Shown: positions 10,157 to 18,909 of the stretch, piece after piece
How positions within the stretch are numbered: position 1 is the stretch's first letter
Layout of the letters: each line of letters starts with the position of its first letter
DNA from: Streptomyces sp. NBC_00440
GTDB taxonomy: Bacteria > Actinomycetota > Actinomycetes > Streptomycetales > Streptomycetaceae
Direction of reading: 5' to 3'
Length of the DNA stretch: 64,000 bases
Assembly (NCBI RefSeq): GCF_036014215.1
Contig: NZ_CP107922.1
Span: 62,001-126,000 of the forward strand
Made by a program: the position numbers and the translations under genes
The notes under the pieces: generated by a model
Databases searched by the model: none
Told to the model about the DNA's origin: nothing
The model's input: the letters and a program-made list of their open reading frames with translations, nothing else

Positions 10157-10984
10157 CTAAGGGTTGTCCCGTAAATGATCTTTGACGTGTTCGGAGCCTG
10201 GTCGGCTGCCGTTGGAACCTGCCGCCCATCCGGCAAGGTTCAGGTTGTGCAGGCGTGCGATTCCGAGCAGGAGGGCGTGGTGAACGCCGTCGCTCTTCAA
10301 TCGGCAGTCGCGCAGGATCTTCCAGGTCTTCATGCCAACGAAGACATGCTCGACACGGGCCCGGACCTGTTGGAGCGAACGGTTGTGTGCCTTCTCCCAG
10401 TCGGACAGTTCCTCACCAGCCCGGCGGTGGTGCGGCATCACGAGCCCTGTGCCAGGATAGCCGCCGGCGATCGTCATGGCCTTTCCGACGGCGACCTACT
10501 CCCACGCCTTGCAGTCGTTGCGGTTGCCCGGCAGGGGCTGGCCGACTGCGACAACGAGGCAGGTGTCGGCGTCGATGACGACCTGGTGGTTGGTGGAGCA
10601 CCGGTAGTTCTTGGACTGTTCGGCGATCGCCTGGTCACGGGCGGGGACGAGCGTTCCGTCCCAGATGAGCATGGCACCCTTCGCGAACTGCCACATAAGC
10701 TGCAGGGCGACGAGCGGGCCGAGCTGGTCGGTGATCCAGTCCACTGCGGACTTGGAAATGCCGAACGCCGTGACGATTTGACGCGTCGTTGCGTTTGTTC
10801 GCCAGTACGCCGCGACCAGCAGCACTCGGTCCTCCAGAACCAGGCCCCACGGCGGCCGCCCCTTGCGCACCGGATCCGCGCCCTCGCGGCGCAGCGCGGT
10901 CACCCACTTCCCGAAACACCGCGGGCTCAGCCCGGTGAACGGGGCCATCCAAGACGGCTCAGACGCCGTGACAACACCAGCCAC
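10157..10984 (-). pseudogene. IS5-family DDE transposase interrupted by an in-frame stop
   Basis: Reads as one transposase of about 275 residues: an N-terminal helix-turn-helix segment, then DDE-fold motifs (AMLIWDGTLVPARD, NHQVVIDADT, LPGNRNDCKAWE) and a C-terminal ARVEHVFVGMKTWKILRDC. An in-frame TAG at 10,496-10,498 directly follows KAWE, and translation could resume in the same frame. The final stop codon lies inside the terminal inverted repeat. Because the frame is kept, this is a nonsense change rather than the programmed frameshift of some IS5 relatives. The element is probably immobile unless the stop is read through. Confidence 0.85.
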
Positions 10985-11031
10985 ACCAAGATCATCTCAT
11001 CCGTGAACAGCAGCTACGGGACGACCCTTAG
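10157..11031 (-). mobile_element. IS5-family insertion sequence
   Basis: A complete-looking element of about 875 bp. Its terminal inverted repeats are CTAAGGGTTGTCCCGTA (10,157-10,173) and, read inwards from the other end, CTAAGGGTCGTCCCGTA (11,015-11,031): one mismatch in 17. It carries one transposase gene, broken by a stop codon. It lies between two divergent operons of the peptide cluster; its right end is 7 bp before the thioesterase start. No direct target duplication was recognisable. Confidence 0.85.
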
Positions 11032-11038
11032 GAACACC

Positions 11039-11848
11039 ATGACTCAAGCGGACAGTGTCTGGTTTCACCGGAGCGGCGCCGTCCAGGATCCGCGGGTCCG
11101 GCTCGTGTGCTTTCCCCACGCGGGCGGTGCCCCGACTTTCTTCCACAACTGGCACCGCCGACTCCCGCCGGAATTCCAGATACTGGGGGTCTGCTATCCG
11201 GCGCGGCAGCACCGGTTGTCCGAACCGCCGGTGGACTCCATGGACGTCCTGGCCGAACAGCTCACAGCAACGCTCGTCCCGTATGCCCAGGGCGACGTGC
11301 CGCTGGCCTTCTTCGGACACAGCATGGGTGCCGGCGTGGCCTACGAGGTCGCCCGCCGTCTCTCGGCCGGGTACGGCCACGGCCCGGTGCGGTTGTTCAC
11401 GTCTGCGTTCCGCGCCCCGCACCGCAGGTGGGCCGTACCGCCTCCGGCAGACGACGCACTGCTCCTGGAGGAGCTCCGGCTGCTCGGCAGCGCCACGATG
11501 GCGGTGCTGGACAACGCCGCTCTCGCCAAAGTGGTCCTGCCGTCGCTGCGCGCGGACCTGCGGCTGGTGTGTGGGTACGAGCGGCCCGGAGCCGAGCCCC
11601 TGGGCTGTCCCGTGGTGGCCTATGCGGGCGCCGACGACAAGGAGGAGTCGGGCCTGGAGGCGATGCGGGACTGGCGCGAGTTAACGACGGCGGGTTTCGC
11701 CGCTCGGGTCTTTCCCGGCAGCCACTTCTATCTGGAGCACAGCGAGGCCGAGTTGCTCGCCGACGTCTCGGGTCACCTCACCGGGGACCTGCGGCTGCGG
11801 GACGCCCTGGCCACCTCGACGGCCCTACGGGGCGGGGCCCGTGTCTGA
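11039..11848 (+). CDS. Type II (editing) thioesterase
   Basis: 269-residue alpha/beta hydrolase of the GrsT/RifR type. These release wrongly primed acyl or aminoacyl groups from carrier proteins. The nucleophile is in GHSMGA (Ser95), with the FPHAGG oxyanion segment before it and a C-terminal GSHFYLE histidine. Its ATG is 7 bp from the IS end, and the only Shine-Dalgarno match (AGGA, 11,030-11,033) straddles that end, so the insertion has reset its expression signals. Codon 215 is TTA (11,681-11,683), the rare codon that puts Streptomyces genes under bldA control. It overlaps the next gene by 8 bp. Confidence 0.93.
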   Translation: MTQADSVWFHRSGAVQDPRVRLVCFPHAGGAPTFFHNWHRRLPPEFQILGVCYPARQHRLSEPPVDSMDVLAEQLTATLVPYAQGDVPLAFFGHSMGAGVAYEVARRLSAGYGHGPVRLFTSAFRAPHRRWAVPPPADDALLLEELRLLGSATMAVLDNAALAKVVLPSLRADLRLVCGYERPGAEPLGCPVVAYAGADDKEESGLEAMRDWRELTTAGFAARVFPGSHFYLEHSEAELLADVSGHLTGDLRLRDALATSTALRGGARV

Positions 11849-13223
11849 CTTCCGTCCGCTCTCGTCCAGCCAACAGGCCCAGCTGTTCCTGCACCGGCTG
11901 GCACCACACAGCTCCGCGTACAACACCGGCATCGCGGTCCGGGTCCGCTCTGCCGTCGACCTGCCCGCGCTCGCAGACGCGGTGGCCGCGCTGGGCCGTC
12001 GGCACGAGATGCTGCGTTCCCTCTTCACCGAGGTCGTCGGCCAGCCAGTGCGGCTCCTCGACGACGCCCTCGCGCCCCCGCTCGTGCACCGGACCATGCC
12101 CGGCACCACGGAGGACGAACTGGCCAGCGCCGTCTCACGGGCCCTCAAGGAGCCCTTCCGCCTCGCCGAGGAGGGCGCGTTCCGGATCGTCCTGTTCAGC
12201 CGGGTCCAGCAGGACGCGGTCCTCCTCATTGCCGGACACCACATCGCCACCGACGCCCTGTCCGACGCGCTGCTCCTGCGCGACCTCCTGAAGCTGTATG
12301 CGGAACGGACCGGCGGGGCGCCTGCCGACCTGCCCACCCTGCGCAGCGGGCACGACGAACTCCTTCTGCGGGAAGGAAAATTGCTGACCTCGGCGCGCGG
12401 GCGCCGGCTCGCCGAGCAGTGGCGGCGCGTCTGCGAGGGCTCCCTCGCGGCCGAGCTGCCGACTGACCGGCAGCGCGGCCCCCAGCAGTCGTTCTCCGGC
12501 TCGACCTGGCGGACCACCGTGGCGCGCCCGGCGGCCGAACGGCTGGTCCGGGCCGCCCGGGACGCCGGTGTCACCCCCTTCGCGGTACTGCTCGGCGCCT
12601 TCCAGGCAGTGGTGCACCGCACCACCCGGCAGCGGGACTTCCTCATCGGGTGCCCGGTGACGACCCGGCTGCGGCCAGCCACGCGCGAGCTCGTCGGCAA
12701 CTTCGTCAACACCGTAGTGCTGCGCGCCCGCATCGCGCCGACGACGACACTCGCCGAGGGCGCGGCCGAGGTCCATCGGCAGATCCGCGCGGCTCTGCAA
12801 GGCCTGGAGTACCCGTTCGCGCAGGTGGCCCGGGACGTCGGCCGGTCGCCAGGGGCCAGGGGCCACCGGGTCTACGGCATCACCTTCAACCTCCTGACGA
12901 CGGCGAGTGTCGATGCCGCTCTGAGGCCGCTGATCGACGGGTCGCCCACGGACGCCGTCCCATACGCGGGGCTGACGTTGACCCCGTTCCCACTGCCGCA
13001 GCAGGAAGGACAGGTGGACCTCGGCGTCGACGTCCTCCAGGGCGGAGAGGGCCTGACCGTGGACTTCCGGTACGACGACGCCCTGTTCGGCGCCGACACC
13101 ATCGCCCGCACCGCCGACCACTTCCTGCGCGCCGTCGACCTCGCGACCACCGCCGCCAGCACGCCGATCACCCGCGCCCGCCTGTGGGACGCGCCGACGC
13201 CACGCGGCGCCTACCACACATGA
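11841..13223 (+). CDS. Free-standing NRPS condensation domain protein
   Basis: 460 residues, a single condensation domain with no adenylation or carrier part. It starts at GTG overlapping the thioesterase stop and ends in an ATGA with the next gene. The active site reads GHHIATDALSD: both histidines and the Asp are kept, with Ala in place of Gly, the same variant as in the leftmost NRPS. Later condensation motifs are recognisable (VGNFVNTVVLRAR, YPFAQVARDV). Being co-transcribed with the acyl-AMP ligase and ACP, it may move the fatty acyl group onto the first amino acid, or replace the inactive condensation domain at 2,148-5,288. Family firm, role inferred. Confidence 0.9.
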   Translation: MSDFRPLSSSQQAQLFLHRLAPHSSAYNTGIAVRVRSAVDLPALADAVAALGRRHEMLRSLFTEVVGQPVRLLDDALAPPLVHRTMPGTTEDELASAVSRALKEPFRLAEEGAFRIVLFSRVQQDAVLLIAGHHIATDALSDALLLRDLLKLYAERTGGAPADLPTLRSGHDELLLREGKLLTSARGRRLAEQWRRVCEGSLAAELPTDRQRGPQQSFSGSTWRTTVARPAAERLVRAARDAGVTPFAVLLGAFQAVVHRTTRQRDFLIGCPVTTRLRPATRELVGNFVNTVVLRARIAPTTTLAEGAAEVHRQIRAALQGLEYPFAQVARDVGRSPGARGHRVYGITFNLLTTASVDAALRPLIDGSPTDAVPYAGLTLTPFPLPQQEGQVDLGVDVLQGGEGLTVDFRYDDALFGADTIARTADHFLRAVDLATTAASTPITRARLWDAPTPRGAYHT

Positions 13224-13261
13224 GTGAACCGACACCGACCGACCGAGAGGGGAGCCCGGCC

Positions 13262-15040
13262 ATGGCCGACAGCCTGCTGGGACACATCACGGCGCATGCC
13301 CGCACTCAGCCGTCCAAGGACGCTCTGATCTTCGTACGCGGCCGCAGGGAGGACCGGACCGAGCAGCGGCTGACCTACGGAGAACTGGACCGCACGGCGC
13401 GCCGCATCGGCCGCTGGCTGAGCGAGCGGTGCGCTCCTGGCGACCGCGTCGTGCTGCTGCTGCCGTCGGGCCTGGACTTCGTCACTGCGCTGTTCGGCTG
13501 TCACCACGCGGGTCTGGTCGCGGTGCCCGCGCCGCCGCCGGGCATCGCCGACCGCAAGGGCGCCCGCACCGCGGGCATCATCGAGGACTCGGGCGCCCGC
13601 CTGGTGTTCACCGACACCGCGCATCTAGCCGCCGTACAGGAGCTGTTGGACGAGTCAAAGGCGGGCCTCCTCCCCTGCCACGCTGTCGACGGGATCGACC
13701 TGGCCCCGTACGAGACGGCCGACGACGCCCCCGACCCGGAGCTCTCCGACAACACCGTCGCTGTCCTCCAGTACACGTCGGGGTCCACGAGCGACCCCAA
13801 GGGCGTGATGCTCACCCATGGCGCCCTTATGAACAATCTGCGGAACATCGAGGGCTGGCTGGGCATCTCCCGGACAACTCGAGTCTGCAGCTGGCTGCCG
13901 CTGTACCACGACATGGGTCTGATCGGCATGCTCTTCGAGCTGCTGTACCTGGGCGGCGAGGTGGTCCTGTTCGCGTCGACCGACTTCATCCGGCGCCCAC
14001 ACACCTGGTTCGAGGTAGTCCAGGAGTACCAGTGCCAGGTGATCACGGCGCCAAACTTCGCCTATGAATTGATGACCCGTCAGCTATCGGACACGCAAGT
14101 CGCCGCAGCTGACCTCTCGTCGGTGCGCTGGGCGCTGAATGGCGCCGAGCCCCTGGACGCGGCCACCATGGAACGCTTCCAGCTGCGGTTCGCCCCGGCT
14201 GGCTTCCGGGCTGAGGCACTCATCCCCTGCTACGGGCTCGCCGAGGCGACCCTGTTCGTCGCGGGCACCCCGGTGGGGCGCGGCCCCCTGGCCACCCCCG
14301 TCGACCCAGCCGCCCTGGAGCAGCACCGCTTCGAGTCGGTCGCCCCGGGCGCGGGCGCCCACCGCTTGGTCAGCAGCGGGCACGCACTCGGCCTGGACGT
14401 ACGCATCGTCGATCCCGACACCCTGGCGGAGCAGGCGGCCGGGGCCATCGGCGAGATCTGGGTGCGCGGCGGGAGCGTCACCCCCGGCTACTGGAACCGG
14501 CCCGAGGAGAACGCCCGCTCCTTCGATGCGTCCACCGCCTCCGGCGCCGGGGGCTTCCTGCGCACCGGCGACCTGGGGGTGCTGCACGACGGTGAGCTCT
14601 ATGTGACGGGCCGCAGCAAGGACGTCCTCGTGGTGCGCGGCCGGAACCTCTACGCGCACGACCTCGAACGCCACGTCGGCGCGCTGCACTCCGGGTTCCA
14701 GGGGCTCAAGGGCAGCGTGTGCGCGCTGCCCTTCGACGAGGAGCAGATCGTCGTGATGCACGAGTACCGTCCCTCCCCCGGTGTCAAGGCCGACCTGCCC
14801 GCCCTCGTACGCGCGGTCCGCGCGGAACTGACCGAGCGCTTCGGCGTCCGCGTACCGAACGTCGTGCTGCTGCGCCCGGGGCAGGTCCAACGCACCACCA
14901 GCGGCAAGGTGCGCCGTTCCCTGATGCTGGACCTGTTCGTCGCGGGCGAGCTGAAGACCGTGCACGAGGACCTGGCACCGGAGGTCGTGCGGCGACGGGC
15001 CGCCGTGTCGGCCAGCGCCGCGGGGAACACGACGGCATGA
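13262..15040 (+). CDS. Fatty acyl-AMP ligase (FAAL)
   Basis: 592 residues. FAALs activate fatty acids as acyl adenylates and pass them to an ACP, feeding lipopeptide or polyketide lines. Seen: AVPAPPPGIADRKGAR, QYTSGSTSDPKGVML, SWLPLYHDMGLIG, PCYGLAEATLFV and FLRTGDLG, the usual FAAL set. The ATG at 13,262 has AGGGGAG 8 nt upstream; a coupled ATG at 13,220 overlaps the condensation stop but has no ribosome site. The stop overlaps the next gene (ATGA). The likely acceptor is the ACP at the end of this operon. Confidence 0.93.
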   Translation: MADSLLGHITAHARTQPSKDALIFVRGRREDRTEQRLTYGELDRTARRIGRWLSERCAPGDRVVLLLPSGLDFVTALFGCHHAGLVAVPAPPPGIADRKGARTAGIIEDSGARLVFTDTAHLAAVQELLDESKAGLLPCHAVDGIDLAPYETADDAPDPELSDNTVAVLQYTSGSTSDPKGVMLTHGALMNNLRNIEGWLGISRTTRVCSWLPLYHDMGLIGMLFELLYLGGEVVLFASTDFIRRPHTWFEVVQEYQCQVITAPNFAYELMTRQLSDTQVAAADLSSVRWALNGAEPLDAATMERFQLRFAPAGFRAEALIPCYGLAEATLFVAGTPVGRGPLATPVDPAALEQHRFESVAPGAGAHRLVSSGHALGLDVRIVDPDTLAEQAAGAIGEIWVRGGSVTPGYWNRPEENARSFDASTASGAGGFLRTGDLGVLHDGELYVTGRSKDVLVVRGRNLYAHDLERHVGALHSGFQGLKGSVCALPFDEEQIVVMHEYRPSPGVKADLPALVRAVRAELTERFGVRVPNVVLLRPGQVQRTTSGKVRRSLMLDLFVAGELKTVHEDLAPEVVRRRAAVSASAAGNTTA

Positions 15041-16812
15041 GGCAGCCCCTGCTGGAGGCGCCGGGCCCGGCGCGTGCGGCCGCCGTCCTGGAACGTCTGC
15101 TCGGCGACCCGGCCGACCCGGACCGCACGTTCTCGCACGCCCGCAGTGCGGCGCTCGACGACACCGAGACCTTCCCGCTGGAGATCTGCCGCGAACTCGA
15201 CGCCCTCGGCCTGCCCCGGCACTACGTCCCGGCAGCCTTCGGCGGCGCCCTGCGCGGCTACGACGAGGCGCTGGACCTGATGCGGGTGGTCGCCCGACGC
15301 GACCTCACCGTGGCCATCGCGCACGGCAAGACCTTCCTGGGCGCGGTCTGTGTCTGGGTCGCGGGCGACCCCGCCCAGGCCCGTCGCCTGGGCGAACTCG
15401 TCGCCGACGGCGCGGTGGTGTCGTGGGCGCTGACCGAACGCGACCACGGCAGCGACCTCCTGGCGTGCGAGGTGATGGCCGAGCCGCTGCCGGACGCAGC
15501 CGGGGGCTACCGCCTGACCGGCGAGAAATGGCTGATCAACAACGCGTCCCGAGGCCGGCTCCTGTGCGTCCTGGCACGGACCTCGCCCGAGGCCGGCAGC
15601 CGCGGCTTCAGCGTGCTCCTGGTCGACAAGCACCAGCTGCCGCCCGGCCGCCACCACTCGCTGCCCGGGCCGCCCCTGCACGGTATCCGCGGCGCCGACA
15701 TCAGCGGGATCGCCTTCGACGGCGCCGAGGTGCCGGCGTCCGCGCTGGTGGGGAAGGCGGGCGAGGGGGTCGAGACGGTACTCAAGAGTCTGCAGCTCAC
15801 CCGGACCCTCTGTTCGTCCCTGTCGCTCGGCGCGGCCGACCAGGCACTCGGCATGGCCGTCCAGTACACCGCCGAACGGCAAAACTACGGGCGGCCGCTG
15901 ATCGATCTCCCGCAGACCCGTCAGCTGGTCACCGACTCCTACGCCGAGCTGCTGCTCGCCGAGGCGACGGCGCTGGTGACGACGCGGTCCATCCACACGC
16001 TCCCAGGTGAGCTGGCCGTCCTGTCGGCGGCGGCGAAATCCTTCGTCCCGACGCTCGTCGACGGGTCGATCCGGCGGCTGGCCAAGGTCATGGGGTCCCG
16101 GGCACTGCTGGCCGGGGACACCCACCGGCACGGGCGGTTCCAGAAGGTCCAGCGCGATCACCGGGTCGTCGGCATCTTCGACGGCAGTACGGTCGTGAAC
16201 CTCCAGGCCCTGATCGCCCACTTCCCCGCGCTGGCCCGCGGTTACCGACGCCGCGCCGTGGACGCCCCTGGTCTCGCCGCGGCCTGCGATCCGGCGGCCG
16301 GGCTGCCCGCATTCGACCGGACGCGCCTGGAGCTGCTGTCCCGCCGGGGCTGCAGCCCCGTGCAGGCGGTGCCGGCCGCGGTCGAGGAACTGCGCGCCCT
16401 GGCAGGCGACGGCACCGTCCCGGCCTCGCTAGTGGAGCTGGCGGCACGCTGGCAGACCTTCATAGAAGAGCTCGTGGACCGGCTCTCCGAACAGCGGCCC
16501 ACCGCCTCCGCCACTCCGGCCCGGGCATTCGCGCTGGCCGAGCGGTACTCGGCCTGCGTCGCCGCCAGCGCCGCACTCCACCTCTGGCTGCGCGGCCGCC
16601 ACTTGGCCCCGCAGGGGACGGCAGCCCTGTGGGACTCCGGCCTGTGGCTGGAGTCGGCCCTGTCCGGCCTGCTGCACCGGCTCGCCCCCCAGCTCCAGGG
16701 CCCCTGCCCGGACGAAGTGGCTGAGCGCTTGGTCTCCGTACTGCTAGCCGGATCGCGGGGCGGGACACTGCCGTCACTGATGCCGTCGTCGCCCAGGGAG
16801 GCCACCCGATGA
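15037..16812 (+). CDS. Acyl-CoA/acyl-ACP dehydrogenase-like flavoprotein, first of a pair
   Basis: 591 residues, longer than ordinary acyl-CoA dehydrogenases (about 380-400) because of a C-terminal extension of about 170. The flavin-domain motifs are present (ALTERDHGSD, LTGEKWLINN). At the catalytic-glutamate position, usually YEGT, it reads IFDGST, so Asp may replace Glu. With the FAAL and ACP next to it, the likely role is to introduce double bonds into an ACP-bound fatty acid. Ramoplanin and enduracidin clusters each have two dehydrogenases beside an acyl ligase and ACP and make 2,4-dienoyl lipids. ATGA overlaps at both ends indicate coupled translation. Confidence 0.88.
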   Translation: MRQPLLEAPGPARAAAVLERLLGDPADPDRTFSHARSAALDDTETFPLEICRELDALGLPRHYVPAAFGGALRGYDEALDLMRVVARRDLTVAIAHGKTFLGAVCVWVAGDPAQARRLGELVADGAVVSWALTERDHGSDLLACEVMAEPLPDAAGGYRLTGEKWLINNASRGRLLCVLARTSPEAGSRGFSVLLVDKHQLPPGRHHSLPGPPLHGIRGADISGIAFDGAEVPASALVGKAGEGVETVLKSLQLTRTLCSSLSLGAADQALGMAVQYTAERQNYGRPLIDLPQTRQLVTDSYAELLLAEATALVTTRSIHTLPGELAVLSAAAKSFVPTLVDGSIRRLAKVMGSRALLAGDTHRHGRFQKVQRDHRVVGIFDGSTVVNLQALIAHFPALARGYRRRAVDAPGLAAACDPAAGLPAFDRTRLELLSRRGCSPVQAVPAAVEELRALAGDGTVPASLVELAARWQTFIEELVDRLSEQRPTASATPARAFALAERYSACVAASAALHLWLRGRHLAPQGTAALWDSGLWLESALSGLLHRLAPQLQGPCPDEVAERLVSVLLAGSRGGTLPSLMPSSPREATR

Positions 16813-18506
16813 CCGTTTCGGTCGAGTCGCTCGATGCCCTGCTGGGCGATCCAGCCGACCCCGGCAATCCCCTCGGCGACGCCGCCTTCCTCGCAGCCGA
16901 CGAACTCGGCGACGCGTCCCACGCCGGGCGAGCGGCCCTGGTGGCCGCCGGGCTCGGCGCGGCCTTCGTGCCCCGGGAGTTCGGCGGCGACCTACGCGAG
17001 CTGGACGGCCTCGGTCGGCTGCTGCGGCCGCTGTTCGCGCGGGACGCCGCCCTCGCCCTGGGGCTCGGCGGGATCAATCTGATCGCGTCCGCACCTGTGT
17101 GGACGGCCGGCTCAGGCGCCCAGCGCAAGCAGCTGGCGGACGTGCTGCTGCGCGGCGGCCAGTGCGCCGGTGCCTACACCGAGCTGGACACCGGCCACGA
17201 CCTGGTGCGTTCCCGGGTCCGGGCCGCCGCCGCGAGTGCGGACCCCGCCGACGGCTTCCTGCTCTCCGGCCGGAAAGAGGTGATCAACAACGTGTCTCGG
17301 GCGCACACGGTCACCGTCCTTGCCCGCACGGGCGACGCCTCGGGAAGCCGCGAGCACTCCCTGTTCCTCCTGGACATGGACGCGGTACGACGGGACCGGC
17401 TCGCGTTCCTGCCCCGCTTCCGCACCTCCGGATTGCGGGCGATGTACCTGAGCGGCGTCGACTTCCGCGACACCCCGGTGCCGGCGGACGCGATGATCGG
17501 GGGGCCCGGCACCGCCCTGGAGACCGTGCTACGCGCCTTCCAGGTCACCAAGAGCATCCTCACCTCGGCCATGATCGGCTGCCTCGACAATCAACTCCGC
17601 CTCGTCACCGACTTCGTACGGGGGCGGCGTCTGTACGGGTCATCGATCGACGAGCTCCCTCTGGTGCGGGCACAGTTGGCGCATTCCTTCACGGACCTGC
17701 TGATCTCGGACTGTCTCGCCACGACCACCTGCCGAGCCTTGCACCTGCTGCCCCGGCAGACCTCCGTGTACGCCGCGGCCACCAAATACCTGGTGCCGGA
17801 GCTGGTCCAAGACGCCTCGGAGACCCTGTCCGTCGTCCTCGGCGCCCGGTCGTTCCTGCGCGACGGGCCGCACGGAGCCTTCCAGAAGCACGCCCGTGAC
17901 ATGCCGGTGGCGTCCCTGGCGCACATGGGCAGCACGCCGTGCCAGGCCCTGCTGATCCCCCAACTGCCGCGGCTCGCCCGGCGCGGCTGGTCCGCCGCCG
18001 CGCCGGCGCCCGCCGAGGTGTTCCGGTTCGGCACCGGGCTGCCGGACGCCGACTTCAGCCGCCTGGAGCTGACCGCAGCCGCCGACGACCGCCTCATCGG
18101 CACGCTCCTGGCGACCGAGGGGCTCGACGGCGATCCGGAGCTCGGACCGCTGTGCCGGGCGCTGCGCGGCGAGTTGGCGGCGCTACGCGACGACTGCTCC
18201 GCGCTGCCTCCCCGCGACCGTTCCCCGCTGACCGGCCCGGCCGGCTTCCGACTGGCCGAGCGCTACGCACTGCTGCTGGCCGCGGGCGCCTGCGTGGGCG
18301 TCTGGCTGCACAACCGCGACCGGGACCCGTTCCTCACCGACAGCCTCTGGCTGGTCGCCGCACTGCGCCGGCTCGCCGGCCGGCTCGGAGTCCCGCACGA
18401 GGCCGGCCCCGAGGCCGAGGCCGCCGCCGACCGGCTGTTCCAAGAGCTGCTGTCCCGGCACGAGGAGCCGCGCACCTTCGACCTCGAAGGGCGGCGGCTG
18501 CGATGA
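16809..18506 (+). CDS. Acyl-CoA dehydrogenase-like protein, second of a pair, catalytic Glu replaced
   Basis: 565 residues, clearly related to the preceding protein along its length (AFVPREFGGDLRELD, LSGRKEVINNVSRAH, RRLYGSSIDELPLVR) and with the same kind of C-terminal extension. In the region of the catalytic YEGT it reads LAHMGSTPCQ, so no acidic residue stands there. In mycobacterial steroid-degrading dehydrogenases, obligate heteromers pair a catalytic with a non-catalytic subunit; the coupled pair here could work alike. That is inference. An alternative is two sequential desaturases with a displaced base. Confidence 0.87.
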   Translation: MTVSVESLDALLGDPADPGNPLGDAAFLAADELGDASHAGRAALVAAGLGAAFVPREFGGDLRELDGLGRLLRPLFARDAALALGLGGINLIASAPVWTAGSGAQRKQLADVLLRGGQCAGAYTELDTGHDLVRSRVRAAAASADPADGFLLSGRKEVINNVSRAHTVTVLARTGDASGSREHSLFLLDMDAVRRDRLAFLPRFRTSGLRAMYLSGVDFRDTPVPADAMIGGPGTALETVLRAFQVTKSILTSAMIGCLDNQLRLVTDFVRGRRLYGSSIDELPLVRAQLAHSFTDLLISDCLATTTCRALHLLPRQTSVYAAATKYLVPELVQDASETLSVVLGARSFLRDGPHGAFQKHARDMPVASLAHMGSTPCQALLIPQLPRLARRGWSAAAPAPAEVFRFGTGLPDADFSRLELTAAADDRLIGTLLATEGLDGDPELGPLCRALRGELAALRDDCSALPPRDRSPLTGPAGFRLAERYALLLAAGACVGVWLHNRDRDPFLTDSLWLVAALRRLAGRLGVPHEAGPEAEAAADRLFQELLSRHEEPRTFDLEGRRLR

Positions 18507-18565
18507 CCACGCCACCACCGTCCTACCGGACCGTTCACTTCTACGCGAGGAAAAGGAATCCCCAC

Positions 18566-18844
18566 ATGACCTCTCCGGCCCCCCTGAAGACCACTCAGGG
18601 CATCCAGGCCTGGCTGCGCGAGCGCGTGGCGGGTTACGTCGACATGCCGGTCGCCGAGATCCGCCTCGACGTCCGGCTCGTCGAGTACGGCATGGACTCG
18701 CTCGCCGCGCTCATGTTCTCGGGGGAGATCGAGGACGAGTACGGCATAGAGGTCCCCGCGACCATGGCCTGGGACCACCCGACGATAACGGCGATCACCG
18801 AACTGCTGAGCCGGCGCCTGGACGAGCAGACCATCGCCGACTGA
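18566..18844 (+). CDS. Acyl carrier protein
   Basis: 92 residues. The 4'-phosphopantetheine site is Ser45 in YGMDSLAALM, with typical ACP helix II and III segments after it (GEIEDEYGIEV, MAWDHPTITAI). The ATG at 18,566 has AAGGAA 7 nt upstream; an in-frame ATG at 18,503 overlapping the dehydrogenase stop would add 21 residues with no ribosome site. It most likely holds the FAAL-activated fatty acid during dehydrogenation and hands it to a condensation domain. Last gene of the rightward operon; its stop codon lies in the hairpin at 18,841-18,909. Confidence 0.92.
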   Translation: MTSPAPLKTTQGIQAWLRERVAGYVDMPVAEIRLDVRLVEYGMDSLAALMFSGEIEDEYGIEVPATMAWDHPTITAITELLSRRLDEQTIAD

Positions 18845-18909
18845 CCTGCCCGGACATCAGTGAAGGCCGCACTTTCCGTGCGGCCTTCACTGATGTCCGG
18901 GCAGGTCAG
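18841..18909. terminator. Bidirectional terminator, perfect 32-bp hairpin shared by two convergent operons
   Basis: A perfect inverted repeat with 32-bp arms (18,841-18,872 and 18,878-18,909) and a TTTCC loop. The stop codon of the ACP (18,842-18,844) and that of the LOG-family gene (18,906-18,908) both fall inside the arms. There is no U-tract, as is common for Streptomyces terminators. Confidence 0.9.

Noticed and set aside
10157..10984. Programmed frameshifting in the IS5 transposase
   Set aside because: Both halves are in the same frame; a TAG separates them, so it is a nonsense change.
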